From the NCBI GenBank assembly GCA_027353395.1, contig DAIEHU010000088.1:1-8927 (forward strand): DNA of 8,927 bases, in the 5' to 3' direction. The position numbers and the translations under genes were made by a program. Source of the stretch: Desulfobacteraceae bacterium. Its GTDB lineage: Bacteria; Desulfobacterota; Desulfobacteria; Desulfobacterales; Desulfosalsimonadaceae. Positions within the stretch are counted from its first letter, which is position 1; each line of letters starts with the position of its first letter. The notes under the pieces are model-generated. The model was not told the DNA's origin, ran no database searches, and was given only the letters and a program-made list of their open reading frames with translations. Of this stretch, positions 1 through 6,432 are shown piece by piece.

Positions 1-2588
1 ACAACCGTTACGACCCGAAACATATAGAGCCCAAGTGGCGGGCCCTTTGGGAAAAAAACCGCCAGTTCAAGGTCACGGAAGACAAGGACCGGAAAAAATA
101 TTATCTGCTGGAAATGTTTCCCTACCCTTCCGGGAAAATCCACATGGGCCATGTCCGCAACTACACCATTGGCGATGTGGTGGCCCGGTACAAAACCATG
201 AAAGGGTTCAATGTGCTGCACCCCATGGGATGGGATGCATTCGGCATGCCCGCGGAAAACGCAGCCATCGCCAACAACACCCATCCGGCGGCCTGGACCT
301 ATGACAACATCGCATATATGAAGCAGCAGCTCAAGCAGCTTGGCTTCAGCTATGACTGGGACCGGGAGGTCACCACCTGCCGGCCCGAATATTACCGGTG
401 GGAGCAATGGCTGTTTATTCAGATGTTTAAGAAAGGCATGGCCTACCGTAAGGAATCTTACGTCAACTGGTGCGATCCCTGCCAGACGGTACTCGCCAAT
501 GAACAGGTGGAGGGCGGTGCTTGCTGGCGGTGCGGACAGCCAGTCCGCCAGAAAAAACTTTCCCAGTGGTTTTTTAAAATCACCCATTACGCCCAGGATC
601 TGCTGGATTTTTGCGAAAAACTCCCCGGATGGCCGGAAAAGGTCACCACAATGCAGAAAAACTGGATCGGCCGGAGCACAGGCGCGGAAATCCGCTTTGC
701 CGTGGAAAACGCCGACTTCGCCATCACCGTTTTCACCACCCGTCCGGATACGATTTTCGGGGCCACCTTCATGTGTCTGGCTCCGGAACACCCCATGGTT
801 GGCCTCCTGTGCAGAGGCACATCCCAGGAAGCCGCGGTGAACGCATTTGTTGAGCGCATGGCCCGCCAGAACCGGTCGGCTCAAATGCTGGAAACCTATG
901 AAAAAGAAGGGGTATTCACCGGGGCGTGGTGCGTCAACCCCATGACAGGCCGGCGCATGCCGGTTTACACCGCCAATTTCGCCCTTATGGAATACGGCAC
1001 CGGTGCGGTCATGTCCGTGCCTGCCCATGACCAGCGGGATTTCGATTTTGCAAAAAAATACAGTCTGGACATTATCGTGGTCATACGCCCCGAGGGTCTA
1101 GATACAGCGGATGCGGAACTTTCCGAAGCCTATACCGGCCCAGGCGTTATGGTGAATTCCGGTGAATTTAACGGAATGGGCAACAAAACGGTTCAGGAAA
1201 AAATTGCGGATTATCTGGAGGCGAACGCTTTGGGAAAACGGACGGTCAGCTTCCGGCTCCGGGACTGGGGGATCTCCCGGCAGCGTTACTGGGGCGCGCC
1301 GGTGCCCATGATTCACTGCGAGACCTGCGGTATCGTGCCGGCGCCGGAATCCGATCTCCCCATTATTCTGCCGGAAAACGTGGCGCTTCTGGAAGGCGGC
1401 GGCTCTCCGCTTTCCCGGCTGGCGGATTTCGTCAACACCACCTGCCCGGTGTGCGGGGCGAAGGCCCGCCGGGAAACCGACACCATGGACACGTTTGTGG
1501 AGTCATCCTGGTATTTTGAACGGTATTGCAGCCCCCGGTGCGATACGGCCATGTTCGATAAAGGGGCGGTGGATTACTGGATGCCGGTGGACCAGTACAT
1601 TGGCGGGGTGGAGCACGCGGTGCTGCACCTGCTCTACTCACGATATTTCACCCGCGTACTCCACGATATGGGACTTACGGATTTCAAGGAACCGTTCACC
1701 CGGCTGCTCACCCAGGGCATGGTATGCAAGGAGACGCTGACCTGCCCGGAACATGGATTTTTGTTTCCCCAGGAAGCCAGGAGTGAAAGCGGCAAATTTT
1801 TCTGCGCCAAATGCGGAAAAGATGTCACGGTGGGCCGGGTGGAAAAGATGTCCAAATCCAAAAAGAACGTGATTGACCCCAATACCCTGCTTCAGGAATA
1901 CGGGGCCGATACGGTCCGGCTGTTCTGCCTGTTCGCCGCGCCTCCGGAAAGGGATCTGGAATGGAGTGAACAGGGGGTTGACGGCGGGTTCCGGTTTTTA
2001 AACCGGATATGGCGGATAGCGCACGACTGGATGGCTTTGATACAAAACATTCCACCCTATGCCGGACCGGTCGAAGACCTGGAAGGGGATTTCAGGGATT
2101 TGTTCCACAAAACCCATGTCACCATTCAAAAGGTTTCAGGGGATATTGAAGACCGCTTTCATTTCAACACGGCCATCAGTGCGGTCATGGAACTGGTCAA
2201 CCGGATGTATGGCGTCAATATCACCGCGGCGGACGCCAAAGGGGCCGGGGTCATGCGAGCGGCCCTGGAATCCGTGATCCTGCTCATGTCTCCCATTGTT
2301 CCCCATTTTGCGGAAGAACTGTGGGAAGCTCTGGGTCATGCCACTGGAAGCCTCGCCACGACCCCGTGGCCCGAATACCGGAAAGACGCCCTGGCCACCG
2401 ATACGAATCTCGTCGTTGTGCAGGTCAACGGCAAACTCCGGGGCAAATTTCAGATCAGCGCCGACGCCGATGACACAGCCATCAAGGAAAGGGCGATGAC
2501 GGATGAAAACGTCCAGCGCGCCATCAGTGGTCAGAATGTTAAAAAAATCATCGTGGTTAGGAAAAAACTGGTCAACATTGTGGTTTAG
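1..2588 (+). CDS. leuS: Leucyl-tRNA synthetase, 5'-truncated by window edge
   Basis: This gene encodes the cytoplasmic class I enzyme that charges tRNA(Leu) with leucine. The reading frame is open from base 3 and 861 residues are visible. The first visible residues (NRYDPKHIEPKW) match the usual extreme N-terminus, so only a few codons and the start are missing. The class I HIGH signature is HMGH at bases 141-152 and KMSKS is at 1845-1859. The CP1 editing domain looks intact, with TTRPDT at 735-752 and a VPAHDQRD segment ending near 1040 that carries the conserved editing aspartate. Three cysteine clusters fit zinc-binding insertions: CDPC...CWRC near 473-536, CETC/CPVC near 1318-1454, and CPEH...CAKC near 1743-1815. 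The C-terminal end (VQVNGKLRGKF) is the normal tRNA-binding extension. It ends directly against lptE, a neighbour order also seen in enterobacteria. Confidence 0.98.
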   Translation, partial: NRYDPKHIEPKWRALWEKNRQFKVTEDKDRKKYYLLEMFPYPSGKIHMGHVRNYTIGDVVARYKTMKGFNVLHPMGWDAFGMPAENAAIANNTHPAAWTYDNIAYMKQQLKQLGFSYDWDREVTTCRPEYYRWEQWLFIQMFKKGMAYRKESYVNWCDPCQTVLANEQVEGGACWRCGQPVRQKKLSQWFFKITHYAQDLLDFCEKLPGWPEKVTTMQKNWIGRSTGAEIRFAVENADFAITVFTTRPDTIFGATFMCLAPEHPMVGLLCRGTSQEAAVNAFVERMARQNRSAQMLETYEKEGVFTGAWCVNPMTGRRMPVYTANFALMEYGTGAVMSVPAHDQRDFDFAKKYSLDIIVVIRPEGLDTADAELSEAYTGPGVMVNSGEFNGMGNKTVQEKIADYLEANALGKRTVSFRLRDWGISRQRYWGAPVPMIHCETCGIVPAPESDLPIILPENVALLEGGGSPLSRLADFVNTTCPVCGAKARRETDTMDTFVESSWYFERYCSPRCDTAMFDKGAVDYWMPVDQYIGGVEHAVLHLLYSRYFTRVLHDMGLTDFKEPFTRLLTQGMVCKETLTCPEHGFLFPQEARSESGKFFCAKCGKDVTVGRVEKMSKSKKNVIDPNTLLQEYGADTVRLFCLFAAPPERDLEWSEQGVDGGFRFLNRIWRIAHDWMALIQNIPPYAGPVEDLEGDFRDLFHKTHVTIQKVSGDIEDRFHFNTAISAVMELVNRMYGVNITAADAKGAGVMRAALESVILLMSPIVPHFAEELWEALGHATGSLATTPWPEYRKDALATDTNLVVVQVNGKLRGKFQISADADDTAIKERAMTDENVQRAISGQNVKKIIVVRKKLVNIVV

Positions 2589-3128
2589 ATGGTTTTCGGA
2601 GAAATGAGGATAGTGGTGCATTCTAAATATCATATGGCGATATTGTGGTTTGTGTGTGCGGTAATTGCCGGCTGCGGCTACCACTTTTCCGGAGGCGGCG
2701 GCCTGCCGGGCGTCATCCACAAGATCAGCGTCGGCGTTTTTGAAAATAAAACCCGCGAGAATGGCCTGGAAACCCAAATCGCCAATGATCTGATTTCCCA
2801 GTTTTCGAGGTATAAAAATATCCAATTGACCGATAAAAGCGCGTCTGAAGGACATCTCACCGGGGTCATCCGGTCGGCGAAAGTGACGACCGTCACCCAT
2901 GCAACAGCCATTGTGTCGGCTGAGAGGCGGATTCAGGTGACGATGGATGTAAAACTGACGGCCCCCGACGGGCTGCTGCTCTGGTCCGCCAATGCCATCT
3001 CCGCCTATGAAACCTATGCGGTGGCGTCAGAAAAGCTCATGACTGAAGAAAATAAAAAATCCGCCCTGACAACCCTTTCAAGCCGGATTGCCGAGCGGAT
3101 TTATTACCGGTTAACAGATAATTTTTAA
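2589..3128 (+). CDS. lptE: LPS-assembly lipoprotein LptE
   Basis: LptE is an outer-membrane lipoprotein that plugs the LptD barrel and helps insert lipopolysaccharide into the outer leaflet. The product has a short signal peptide with hydrophobic core AILWFVCAVIAG and a lipobox ending in Cys29, followed at once by GYHF, the hallmark N-terminus of mature LptE. The remaining ~150 residues contain the family pattern (IHKISVGVFENKT, LETQIANDLISQF, then a C-terminal helix rich in Lys/Arg/Ala). The first ATG touches the leuS stop codon but has no visible ribosome site. An ATG at 2604 (GGAG at 2598-2601, very close) or a GTG at 2616 (GAGGA at 2606-2610, five bases away) may be the true start; all leave the lipobox intact. 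It is probably translationally coupled to leuS. Family assignment rests on the signal, length and gene position. Confidence 0.9.
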   Translation: MVFGEMRIVVHSKYHMAILWFVCAVIAGCGYHFSGGGGLPGVIHKISVGVFENKTRENGLETQIANDLISQFSRYKNIQLTDKSASEGHLTGVIRSAKVTTVTHATAIVSAERRIQVTMDVKLTAPDGLLLWSANAISAYETYAVASEKLMTEENKKSALTTLSSRIAERIYYRLTDNF

Positions 3129-3137
3129 CACTTCCGG

Positions 3138-3162
3138 CCGCATGGCGCCCGCAGCCATGCGG
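3138..3162. terminator. GC-rich hairpin between convergent lptE and rpsT
   Basis: A perfect 9-base inverted repeat (CCGCATGGC at 3138-3146, GCCATGCGG at 3154-3162) encloses a 7-base loop, ten bases after the lptE stop and 26 bases beyond the rpsT stop. The position suggests a shared end-of-transcript hairpin for both converging genes. Neither side has a run of T, so it is not a textbook intrinsic terminator and may act as a 3'-end stabiliser or with Rho. A second small palindrome (GCCCC-T-GGGGC, 3172-3182) lies next to it. Confidence 0.45.
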
Positions 3163-3188
3163 ATCATTATGGCCCCTGGGGCGGAAAA

Positions 3189-3458
3189 TCAGGCGGCGGT
3201 CAGCCGCGCGGCCCGCTTGGCCAGCCGGGAAATTTTTCTGGCGGCGGTCCGATGATGGATCACCCCTTTTTTGGCAGCCTTGTCGATCACAGACTGAGCC
3301 GCCATCAACTCAGCGGCTTGGGTCTCTGCAGCGCTTGCCGGGGTCAAAAGCGTAATTTTTTTCACAACGTTTTTAATACGTGTCTTGACAATCCGATTGC
3401 GCAGACGCTGTTTTTGACTTTGCAGATGTCGTTTTACCGCAGATTTATGATTCGCCAA
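3189..3458 (-). CDS. rpsT: 30S ribosomal protein bS20
   Basis: This gene encodes S20, a small basic protein that binds 16S rRNA early in 30S assembly. The 89-residue product has the normal family length and its N-terminus ANHKSAVKR, a Lys/Arg-rich helical body, and the conserved segment AAKKGVIHHRTAARKISRLAKRAA. The start codon on the - strand is TTG (bases 3458-3456), supported by AAGGAG eight bases upstream and by the exact fit of the protein start to the family. No in-frame ATG lies nearby. E. coli rpsT is also known to begin with UUG, where the weak start takes part in autoregulation by S20, so the same control may apply here (inference). The gene stands alone, converging on lptE, with its own promoter-like sequence upstream. 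Confidence 0.97.
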   Translation of the reverse strand: MANHKSAVKRHLQSQKQRLRNRIVKTRIKNVVKKITLLTPASAAETQAAELMAAQSVIDKAAKKGVIHHRTAARKISRLAKRAARLTAA

Positions 3459-3466
3459 TGTTCAAA

Positions 3467-3472
3467 CTCCTT
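3467..3472 (-). promoter_or_regulatory. rpsT ribosome binding site deciding the TTG start
   Basis: On the - strand AAGGAG precedes the TTG start codon by eight bases. This strong Shine-Dalgarno match at normal spacing is the main reason for accepting a non-ATG start for rpsT. Confidence 0.85.
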
Positions 3473-3502
3473 TAAACTGGTTTTTAAAAAAAATAAATGT
3501 CA

Positions 3503-3531
3503 TAGATATCTGCTTGAACCGGTTGTGTCAA
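3503..3531 (-). promoter_or_regulatory. Putative sigma-70 promoter for rpsT
   Basis: On the - strand a perfect TTGACA (-35, bases 3531-3526) is followed after 17 bases by TATCTA (3508-3503), a partial match to TATAAT. Transcription would begin near 3496, giving a leader of about 40 bases before the TTG start. The -35 and spacing are consensus and the -10 is weak, as expected if the gene is growth-rate controlled. An imperfect dyad (CTTGA...TCAAG, 3513-3532, around AACCGGTT) overlaps the -35 and spacer and could be an operator; that is speculation. Confidence 0.5.
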
Positions 3532-3602
3532 GTGTTTTATGGATAAATTTTTCCGGCATTCATGATTATCCCGGTCTGGAGCGGCCACCGGCGATTCCGG
3601 CG

Positions 3603-3634
3603 AAAAAAAGACCGTTGAATCTCTTTCACGGTCT
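3603..3634 (-). terminator. Rho-independent terminator reading toward rpsT
   Basis: Read on the - strand, a 7-base stem (AGACCGT at 3634-3628 pairing with ACGGTCT at 3615-3609) is extended by a mismatch and GAA/TTC-type pairs, and ends in a run of seven T (3609-3603). This is a standard intrinsic terminator on the - strand. On the + strand the T run is absent. No protein gene on the - strand lies upstream of it: the ftsB gene there is on +. It therefore either ends a short untranslated transcript, or insulates rpsT from antisense transcription. Confidence 0.65.
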
Positions 3635-3681
3635 GTGATATGTTTGCCGGTCATGGGCCTCTGTCCTGGTATTTTTGACCG
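3603..3681 (-). ncRNA. Candidate ~79-base small RNA upstream of rpsT
   Basis: The stretch leading into the - strand terminator can fold further. CGGTCA (3681-3676 on -) pairs perfectly with TGACCG (3653-3648), giving a 5' stem-loop ahead of the terminator stem. A TAAAAT -10-like hexamer (3692-3687) would place transcription start near 3680, at the base of that stem. The -35 is poor (TTTGTT/TTGTTA at a short 14-15 base spacing), and no known RNA family is recognised. The evidence is structural only. Alternatively the stretch is simply the ftsB leader on the + strand, with the terminator a leftover or an insulator. Confidence 0.28.
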
Positions 3682-3749
3682 CTTTTATTTTAACAAACCG
3701 GGAACTTAACAAAATTAACTTTTGCCGGAAAAGGGTAAGCCGTATCGCC

Positions 3750-4055
3750 GTGAAACTGTATCAATCCATCATCGCTTTTATAATCACCACGCTGCTCGTC
3801 GCCGCCTACTTTTTTCTCGTCATCCGGGGGGAAAAAGGCTGGAACGAGTTAAACGCCATGAAGCTGGAGGTAAACACATTAAAGGCGCAAAATGAGGCGC
3901 TTTCCAAAAAAAATACGGAACTTCAGCAAAAAGTCGATCGCCTGAAAAACGATCCCGGATTTCTGGAGGATGTCGCGCGTCAGGAACTCAATATGATCAA
4001 CAAGGATGAAATTGTCTTTAAATTCAAAAAAAAGGAGCCCGGCGGCCATGAATAA
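3750..4055 (+). CDS. ftsB: FtsB/DivIC-family septum formation protein
   Basis: This gene encodes a small bitopic divisome protein of the FtsB/DivIC family, which with FtsL and FtsQ links septal ring assembly to septal peptidoglycan synthesis. From the GTG at 3750 the product is 101 residues, the usual length. It has a short cytoplasmic start (MKLYQ), one transmembrane helix at about residues 6-25, a coiled coil at about 33-68 (LEVNTLKAQNEAL and following heptads), and then the family C-terminal motif DPGFLEDVARQELNMI...DEIVF. The frame stays open upstream to a TTG at 3675, but that would add 25 residues unlike the family, so GTG is preferred; AAGGG at 3731-3735 is somewhat distant (14 bases). 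Its 3' end overlaps the next gene by eight bases. DivIC and FtsB cannot be told apart from sequence this short. Confidence 0.85.
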   Translation: MKLYQSIIAFIITTLLVAAYFFLVIRGEKGWNELNAMKLEVNTLKAQNEALSKKNTELQQKVDRLKNDPGFLEDVARQELNMINKDEIVFKFKKKEPGGHE

Positions 4056-4317
4056 TCCGTCTCACCCTTATACCCGGACACTGGCCAGACTGTATGCGGA
4101 TCAGGGCTACCATGACAAAGCGCTTGAAGTTTATCAGTATCTGATGCAAAAATTTCCAGGACGGAAAGATATTCTGGATGATCTTTCGGATATCACCATC
4201 CGGATGCGGCAGATCAAGACGACCAACGAACCGAAACTGGCTCTGCTGGTTCAAGAGTGGCTGGATTTGCTGACCAAATACAAACAGGTGCGGGCGTCCG
4301 CGCGGAAAGAATATTGA
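4048..4317 (+). CDS. Small TPR-like protein downstream of ftsB
   Basis: This 89-residue soluble protein has one recognisable tetratricopeptide-type helix pair (YTRTLARLYADQGYHDKALEVY, then YLMQKFPGRKDILDDL), carrying the usual small/aromatic positions of TPR repeats. A second helical segment (LALLVQEWLDLLTKYKQV) ends the chain. There is no signal peptide or membrane segment, so it should be cytoplasmic. The ATG at 4048 lies inside the last codons of ftsB and has AAAGGAG at 4031-4037, which supports translational coupling and this start over the longer open frame from 4006. Its role is unknown; coupling to ftsB suggests a link to the divisome or envelope, probably as a protein-binding adaptor (inference). 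Confidence 0.8.
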   Translation: MNNPSHPYTRTLARLYADQGYHDKALEVYQYLMQKFPGRKDILDDLSDITIRMRQIKTTNEPKLALLVQEWLDLLTKYKQVRASARKEY

Positions 4318-4345
4318 CGGCTTCGTAAAAAATCGATTTTCCCAG

Positions 4346-5191
4346 TTATAAAAAAACCGCCTTGTCCATCACGGCCTTCCGCCCGTCTTTCCGGACGCTG
4401 GCCGCGGGCGTCACCGGATCATGCCCAAAACACAGCATCCAGTTTTCATTAACCGCACGATTCAGCAGGACCGCTTTTTCATCCATGATATCAATGGGAT
4501 AATTATCATACGCCATATGCCAGGGGATGGGAAGATGCGCGGATGTGGGGATCAGATCCGCACAAAAGAACAGCGGCTGGTCCGGTCCTGAAATCAGCGG
4601 ATGCTGCTGGCCGGTGGTATGGCCATTTGTCACAATCAGATCAATGCCCTCAAAAAAATCGGTCACCGGCCCATCGAGCAAGCGCAATACCTTGTGTTCC
4701 AGAAGCGGCAAAAAATTATCCGGAATATAGCTGGACCTGTCCCGGAGAGAAGGATGACGGGCAAGCTCCCACTGGGAGTTCTGAACGTAATACGTTGCGT
4801 TGGGAAACGCTGGCGTCACCTTGCCGCCAGCAAGGGTGGTGGAGCCGCCGGCATGATCAAAATGCAGGTGGGTGAGAATCACATCCGTGATATCCGCGGC
4901 AGACAAGCCAACAGGCGCCAGACGTTCGTCCATTGAGTGGGCGGAGACCGCAATTCCATATATCTTTTTAAACTTCTCCGGAAGCTTATCCCCTATCCCG
5001 GTGTCCACCAGAATCACCCGGCCCCCGCCTTGAATCACCAGGGAACGGGATGTCATGGGGATTCGATTTTCAGAATCGGCGGGGATCATTTTTTCCCACA
5101 TATTTTTCGGCACCACCCCGAACATAGCGCCGCCATCCAGTGAAAATGAATCCATCACCACCGTGGCGCAATCATAACCGCCGAACCGCAT
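4346..5191 (-). CDS. Metallo-beta-lactamase-fold hydrolase (lactonase-like)
   Basis: This 281-residue member of the metallo-beta-lactamase superfamily most resembles the N-acyl-homoserine-lactonase/YtnP-type branch by length and layout. Visible metal-site elements are HLHFDH (His108, His110, Asp112, His113) followed by AGG, His191 in the NGHTTGQQH segment, Asp212 in CADLIP, and His257 in CFGHDP. The LVDTG motif at 61-65 is also typical. Where most relatives read GHTxGH, this protein reads GHTTGQQH, so the usual second His is Gln195 with a His two residues later (197). The ATG has AAGG eight bases upstream, 18 bases after the stop of the preceding gene, so it is the last gene of the - strand operon. 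There is no signal peptide. The substrate cannot be read from sequence; candidates are lactones, thioesters or similar esters. Confidence 0.85.
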   Translation of the reverse strand: MRFGGYDCATVVMDSFSLDGGAMFGVVPKNMWEKMIPADSENRIPMTSRSLVIQGGGRVILVDTGIGDKLPEKFKKIYGIAVSAHSMDERLAPVGLSAADITDVILTHLHFDHAGGSTTLAGGKVTPAFPNATYYVQNSQWELARHPSLRDRSSYIPDNFLPLLEHKVLRLLDGPVTDFFEGIDLIVTNGHTTGQQHPLISGPDQPLFFCADLIPTSAHLPIPWHMAYDNYPIDIMDEKAVLLNRAVNENWMLCFGHDPVTPAASVRKDGRKAVMDKAVFL

Positions 5192-5209
5192 CGCTTCAGC
5201 CTTTTCCCT

Positions 5210-5599
5210 CTACAGGGGTTTCTTTTTTTTGAAAGAATTCAAAATATCCCGGATGGATTCCGAACTTTCCTCTGTCTGAAGGTATTTAACAACCCTTAAG
5301 GCTGTTTTGCCGATGACCGGAATTCGCCATACATAAGGAACCGTAAAATCAAAATTCAGCAAATTGGATGCCCCAGGACGGAGATCCTTTTCCGGACTGG
5401 TCTGGGTGTCCCGTTCGGAAATCAGGGCGTCCAGTGAGAATTTAATCTGAAGGCCGGAACGCTTTCCTTTGCTGTCCCGCCCGGCCTTCTTATGATCCTG
5501 TTTTTTAGCGGACGTCTCTTTTTTTTCTGATTTTTCAAGCCCTTCAATCACTTCAAACGCCCGATCGACTTTCTTGTTGCGCAGATTATCTGTTGTCAT
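5210..5599 (-). CDS. Small charged protein partnered with ParA-like ATPase
   Basis: The product (129 residues) matches no family I recognise. Residues 1-50 are Lys/Glu-rich and probably disordered, with basic clusters (KK at 9-10, KKQDHKK at 32-38, KGKR at 44-47). The C-terminal part (78-122) looks folded: LLNFDFTVPYVWRIPVIGKTALRVV, then a helix SESIRDILNSF and a KKKK tail. No signal peptide or clear membrane span is seen, though residues 84-96 are hydrophobic. The chosen ATG lies 14 bases inside the end of the ATPase gene with GGAGAG seven bases upstream; a longer open frame (to 5746) would lie wholly within that gene and is rejected. The overlap and basic N-terminus resemble ParA-partner or adaptor proteins such as the ParB N-terminus or McdB, but this is inferred from organisation, not similarity. 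Confidence 0.75.
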   Translation of the reverse strand: MTTDNLRNKKVDRAFEVIEGLEKSEKKETSAKKQDHKKAGRDSKGKRSGLQIKFSLDALISERDTQTSPEKDLRPGASNLLNFDFTVPYVWRIPVIGKTALRVVKYLQTEESSESIRDILNSFKKKKPL

Positions 5600-6314
5600 C
5601 ACATTTCTCTCCCATTGAAATAATGGTTTGCGATATTCTTTCGATATCCTCTCTTGCCTTGGCGACTTGCTGGGTATACTTTTTATTTGAAGCCACCAGT
5701 TTTGCATATTCGTTGAGATTAAATCCCTTGCGGTTGAAATTTTCATACACCGTGCGGGCCGGAAAGACGGCGGGCAAGCAAGCTATTTGCGGGGGCAGGA
5801 TGTCCTTGAAATAATCATAACAATGCCGCAGGTTGGCAAGCGGATGGGTAAACGCCGGAAGCACGTGGAACTGCCCGTTTTTTTCAGGAACCGCCCGGAT
5901 AATCTCTTTAATGATGGGATACAAATTGTTCATGAACGCGGATTCGTCATTGGTTGACATGCGCATGGGAATAATCACCACATCACAGAATGCGCAGGCG
6001 AACCGCGTATGGAGCTTGCCCGTACTCTCACCGGGAATATCCATGATCATAAGTTCATTATAATCGGATATGGACTTGATCCCCTGCTGAAAGACTTCTT
6101 TCTGGGTGCTTGAGATATGGTGAAAGGAAACCTTGCCGGGATCCAGGTCCATTTCATCGCGCTCTTCCCACCACCCTTTCAACGTGCCCTGGGGATCAAG
6201 CTCCACCAGGGCGATGGATGAAAACCGCCGGTTCATGGTTTCTGAAAATGCGGTATTGACGGCCAGGGTGCTTTTTCCGGTCCCGCCCTTTGTCTGCACA
6301 AAACCAATAATCAT
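5586..6314 (-). CDS. ParA/MinD-type P-loop ATPase
   Basis: This 242-residue protein is a deviant-Walker-A ATPase of the ParA/MinD/McdA class. These enzymes dimerise on ATP, usually bind DNA or membrane, and position plasmids, chromosomes or protein cargo. Visible motifs are KGGTGKST (9-16, with the signature lysine Lys9), Walker A' VELDPQGT (Asp40) and Walker B MIMDIPGE (Asp92). The DPQGTLKGWWEER stretch is like the short ParA type Ib/ParF and McdA group, and there is no N-terminal helix-turn-helix domain. The ATG at 6314 starts the canonical MIIGFVQTKGG. The open frame extends 15 codons further into a repeat and is not used. It overlaps the next gene by 14 bases. The chromosomal setting among metabolic genes argues against plasmid partition; cargo positioning or regulation is more likely (inference). 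Confidence 0.9.
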   Translation of the reverse strand: MIIGFVQTKGGTGKSTLAVNTAFSETMNRRFSSIALVELDPQGTLKGWWEERDEMDLDPGKVSFHHISSTQKEVFQQGIKSISDYNELMIMDIPGESTGKLHTRFACAFCDVVIIPMRMSTNDESAFMNNLYPIIKEIIRAVPEKNGQFHVLPAFTHPLANLRHCYDYFKDILPPQIACLPAVFPARTVYENFNRKGFNLNEYAKLVASNKKYTQQVAKAREDIERISQTIISMGEKCDDNR

Positions 6315-6343
6315 ATGTTTATCCCGATTCGCTGTCGAATGAA

Positions 6344-6391
6344 TAATTTCAATTCGCATTCAAGCGGCATCCGCATTGGCTGCATCGCCGT
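6344..6391 (-). repeat. Dispersed repeat copy B, upstream of ParA-like gene
   Basis: This 48-base segment matches bases 8838-8885 at 42 of 48 positions in the same orientation, including an uninterrupted 16-base core (TTCAAGCGGCATCCGC). It occupies part of the 118-base gap between the reductase-like gene and the ATPase gene and ends 29 bases before the ATPase ATG. Similarity fades at both sides. No transposase or terminal inverted repeat is visible. It may be a degenerate dispersed repeat or a shared leader element. Confidence 0.75.
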
Positions 6392-6432
6392 ATGTCATCT
6401 TGAATACAAAATGAAATAAGCGGGGAGCCGGA

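Noticed and set aside
2136..2900. A 254-codon open frame on - across the leuS/lptE junction
   Set aside because: It covers two recognised genes in antisense and its product resembles no protein.
3252..3638. A 128-codon open frame on + over rpsT and its upstream region
   Set aside because: It is the antisense of rpsT, extended through promoter and terminator sequence.
4318..4345. Terminator between the convergent TPR and hydrolase genes
   Set aside because: The AAAATCGATTTT palindrome has no usable GC stem; it is too weak to call.
5600..5746. A longer start for the 129-residue protein
   Set aside because: The extra 49 codons lie wholly within the ATPase gene; the internal ATG has a good ribosome site.
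5210..6314. Plasmid partition locus (parAB/parS)
   Set aside because: No ParB-like helix-turn-helix, no iterated parS-like sites and a chromosomal metabolic setting.
6315..6359. A 15-codon N-terminal extension of the ParA-like protein
   Set aside because: It reads into repeat copy B; the internal ATG gives the canonical ParA start.
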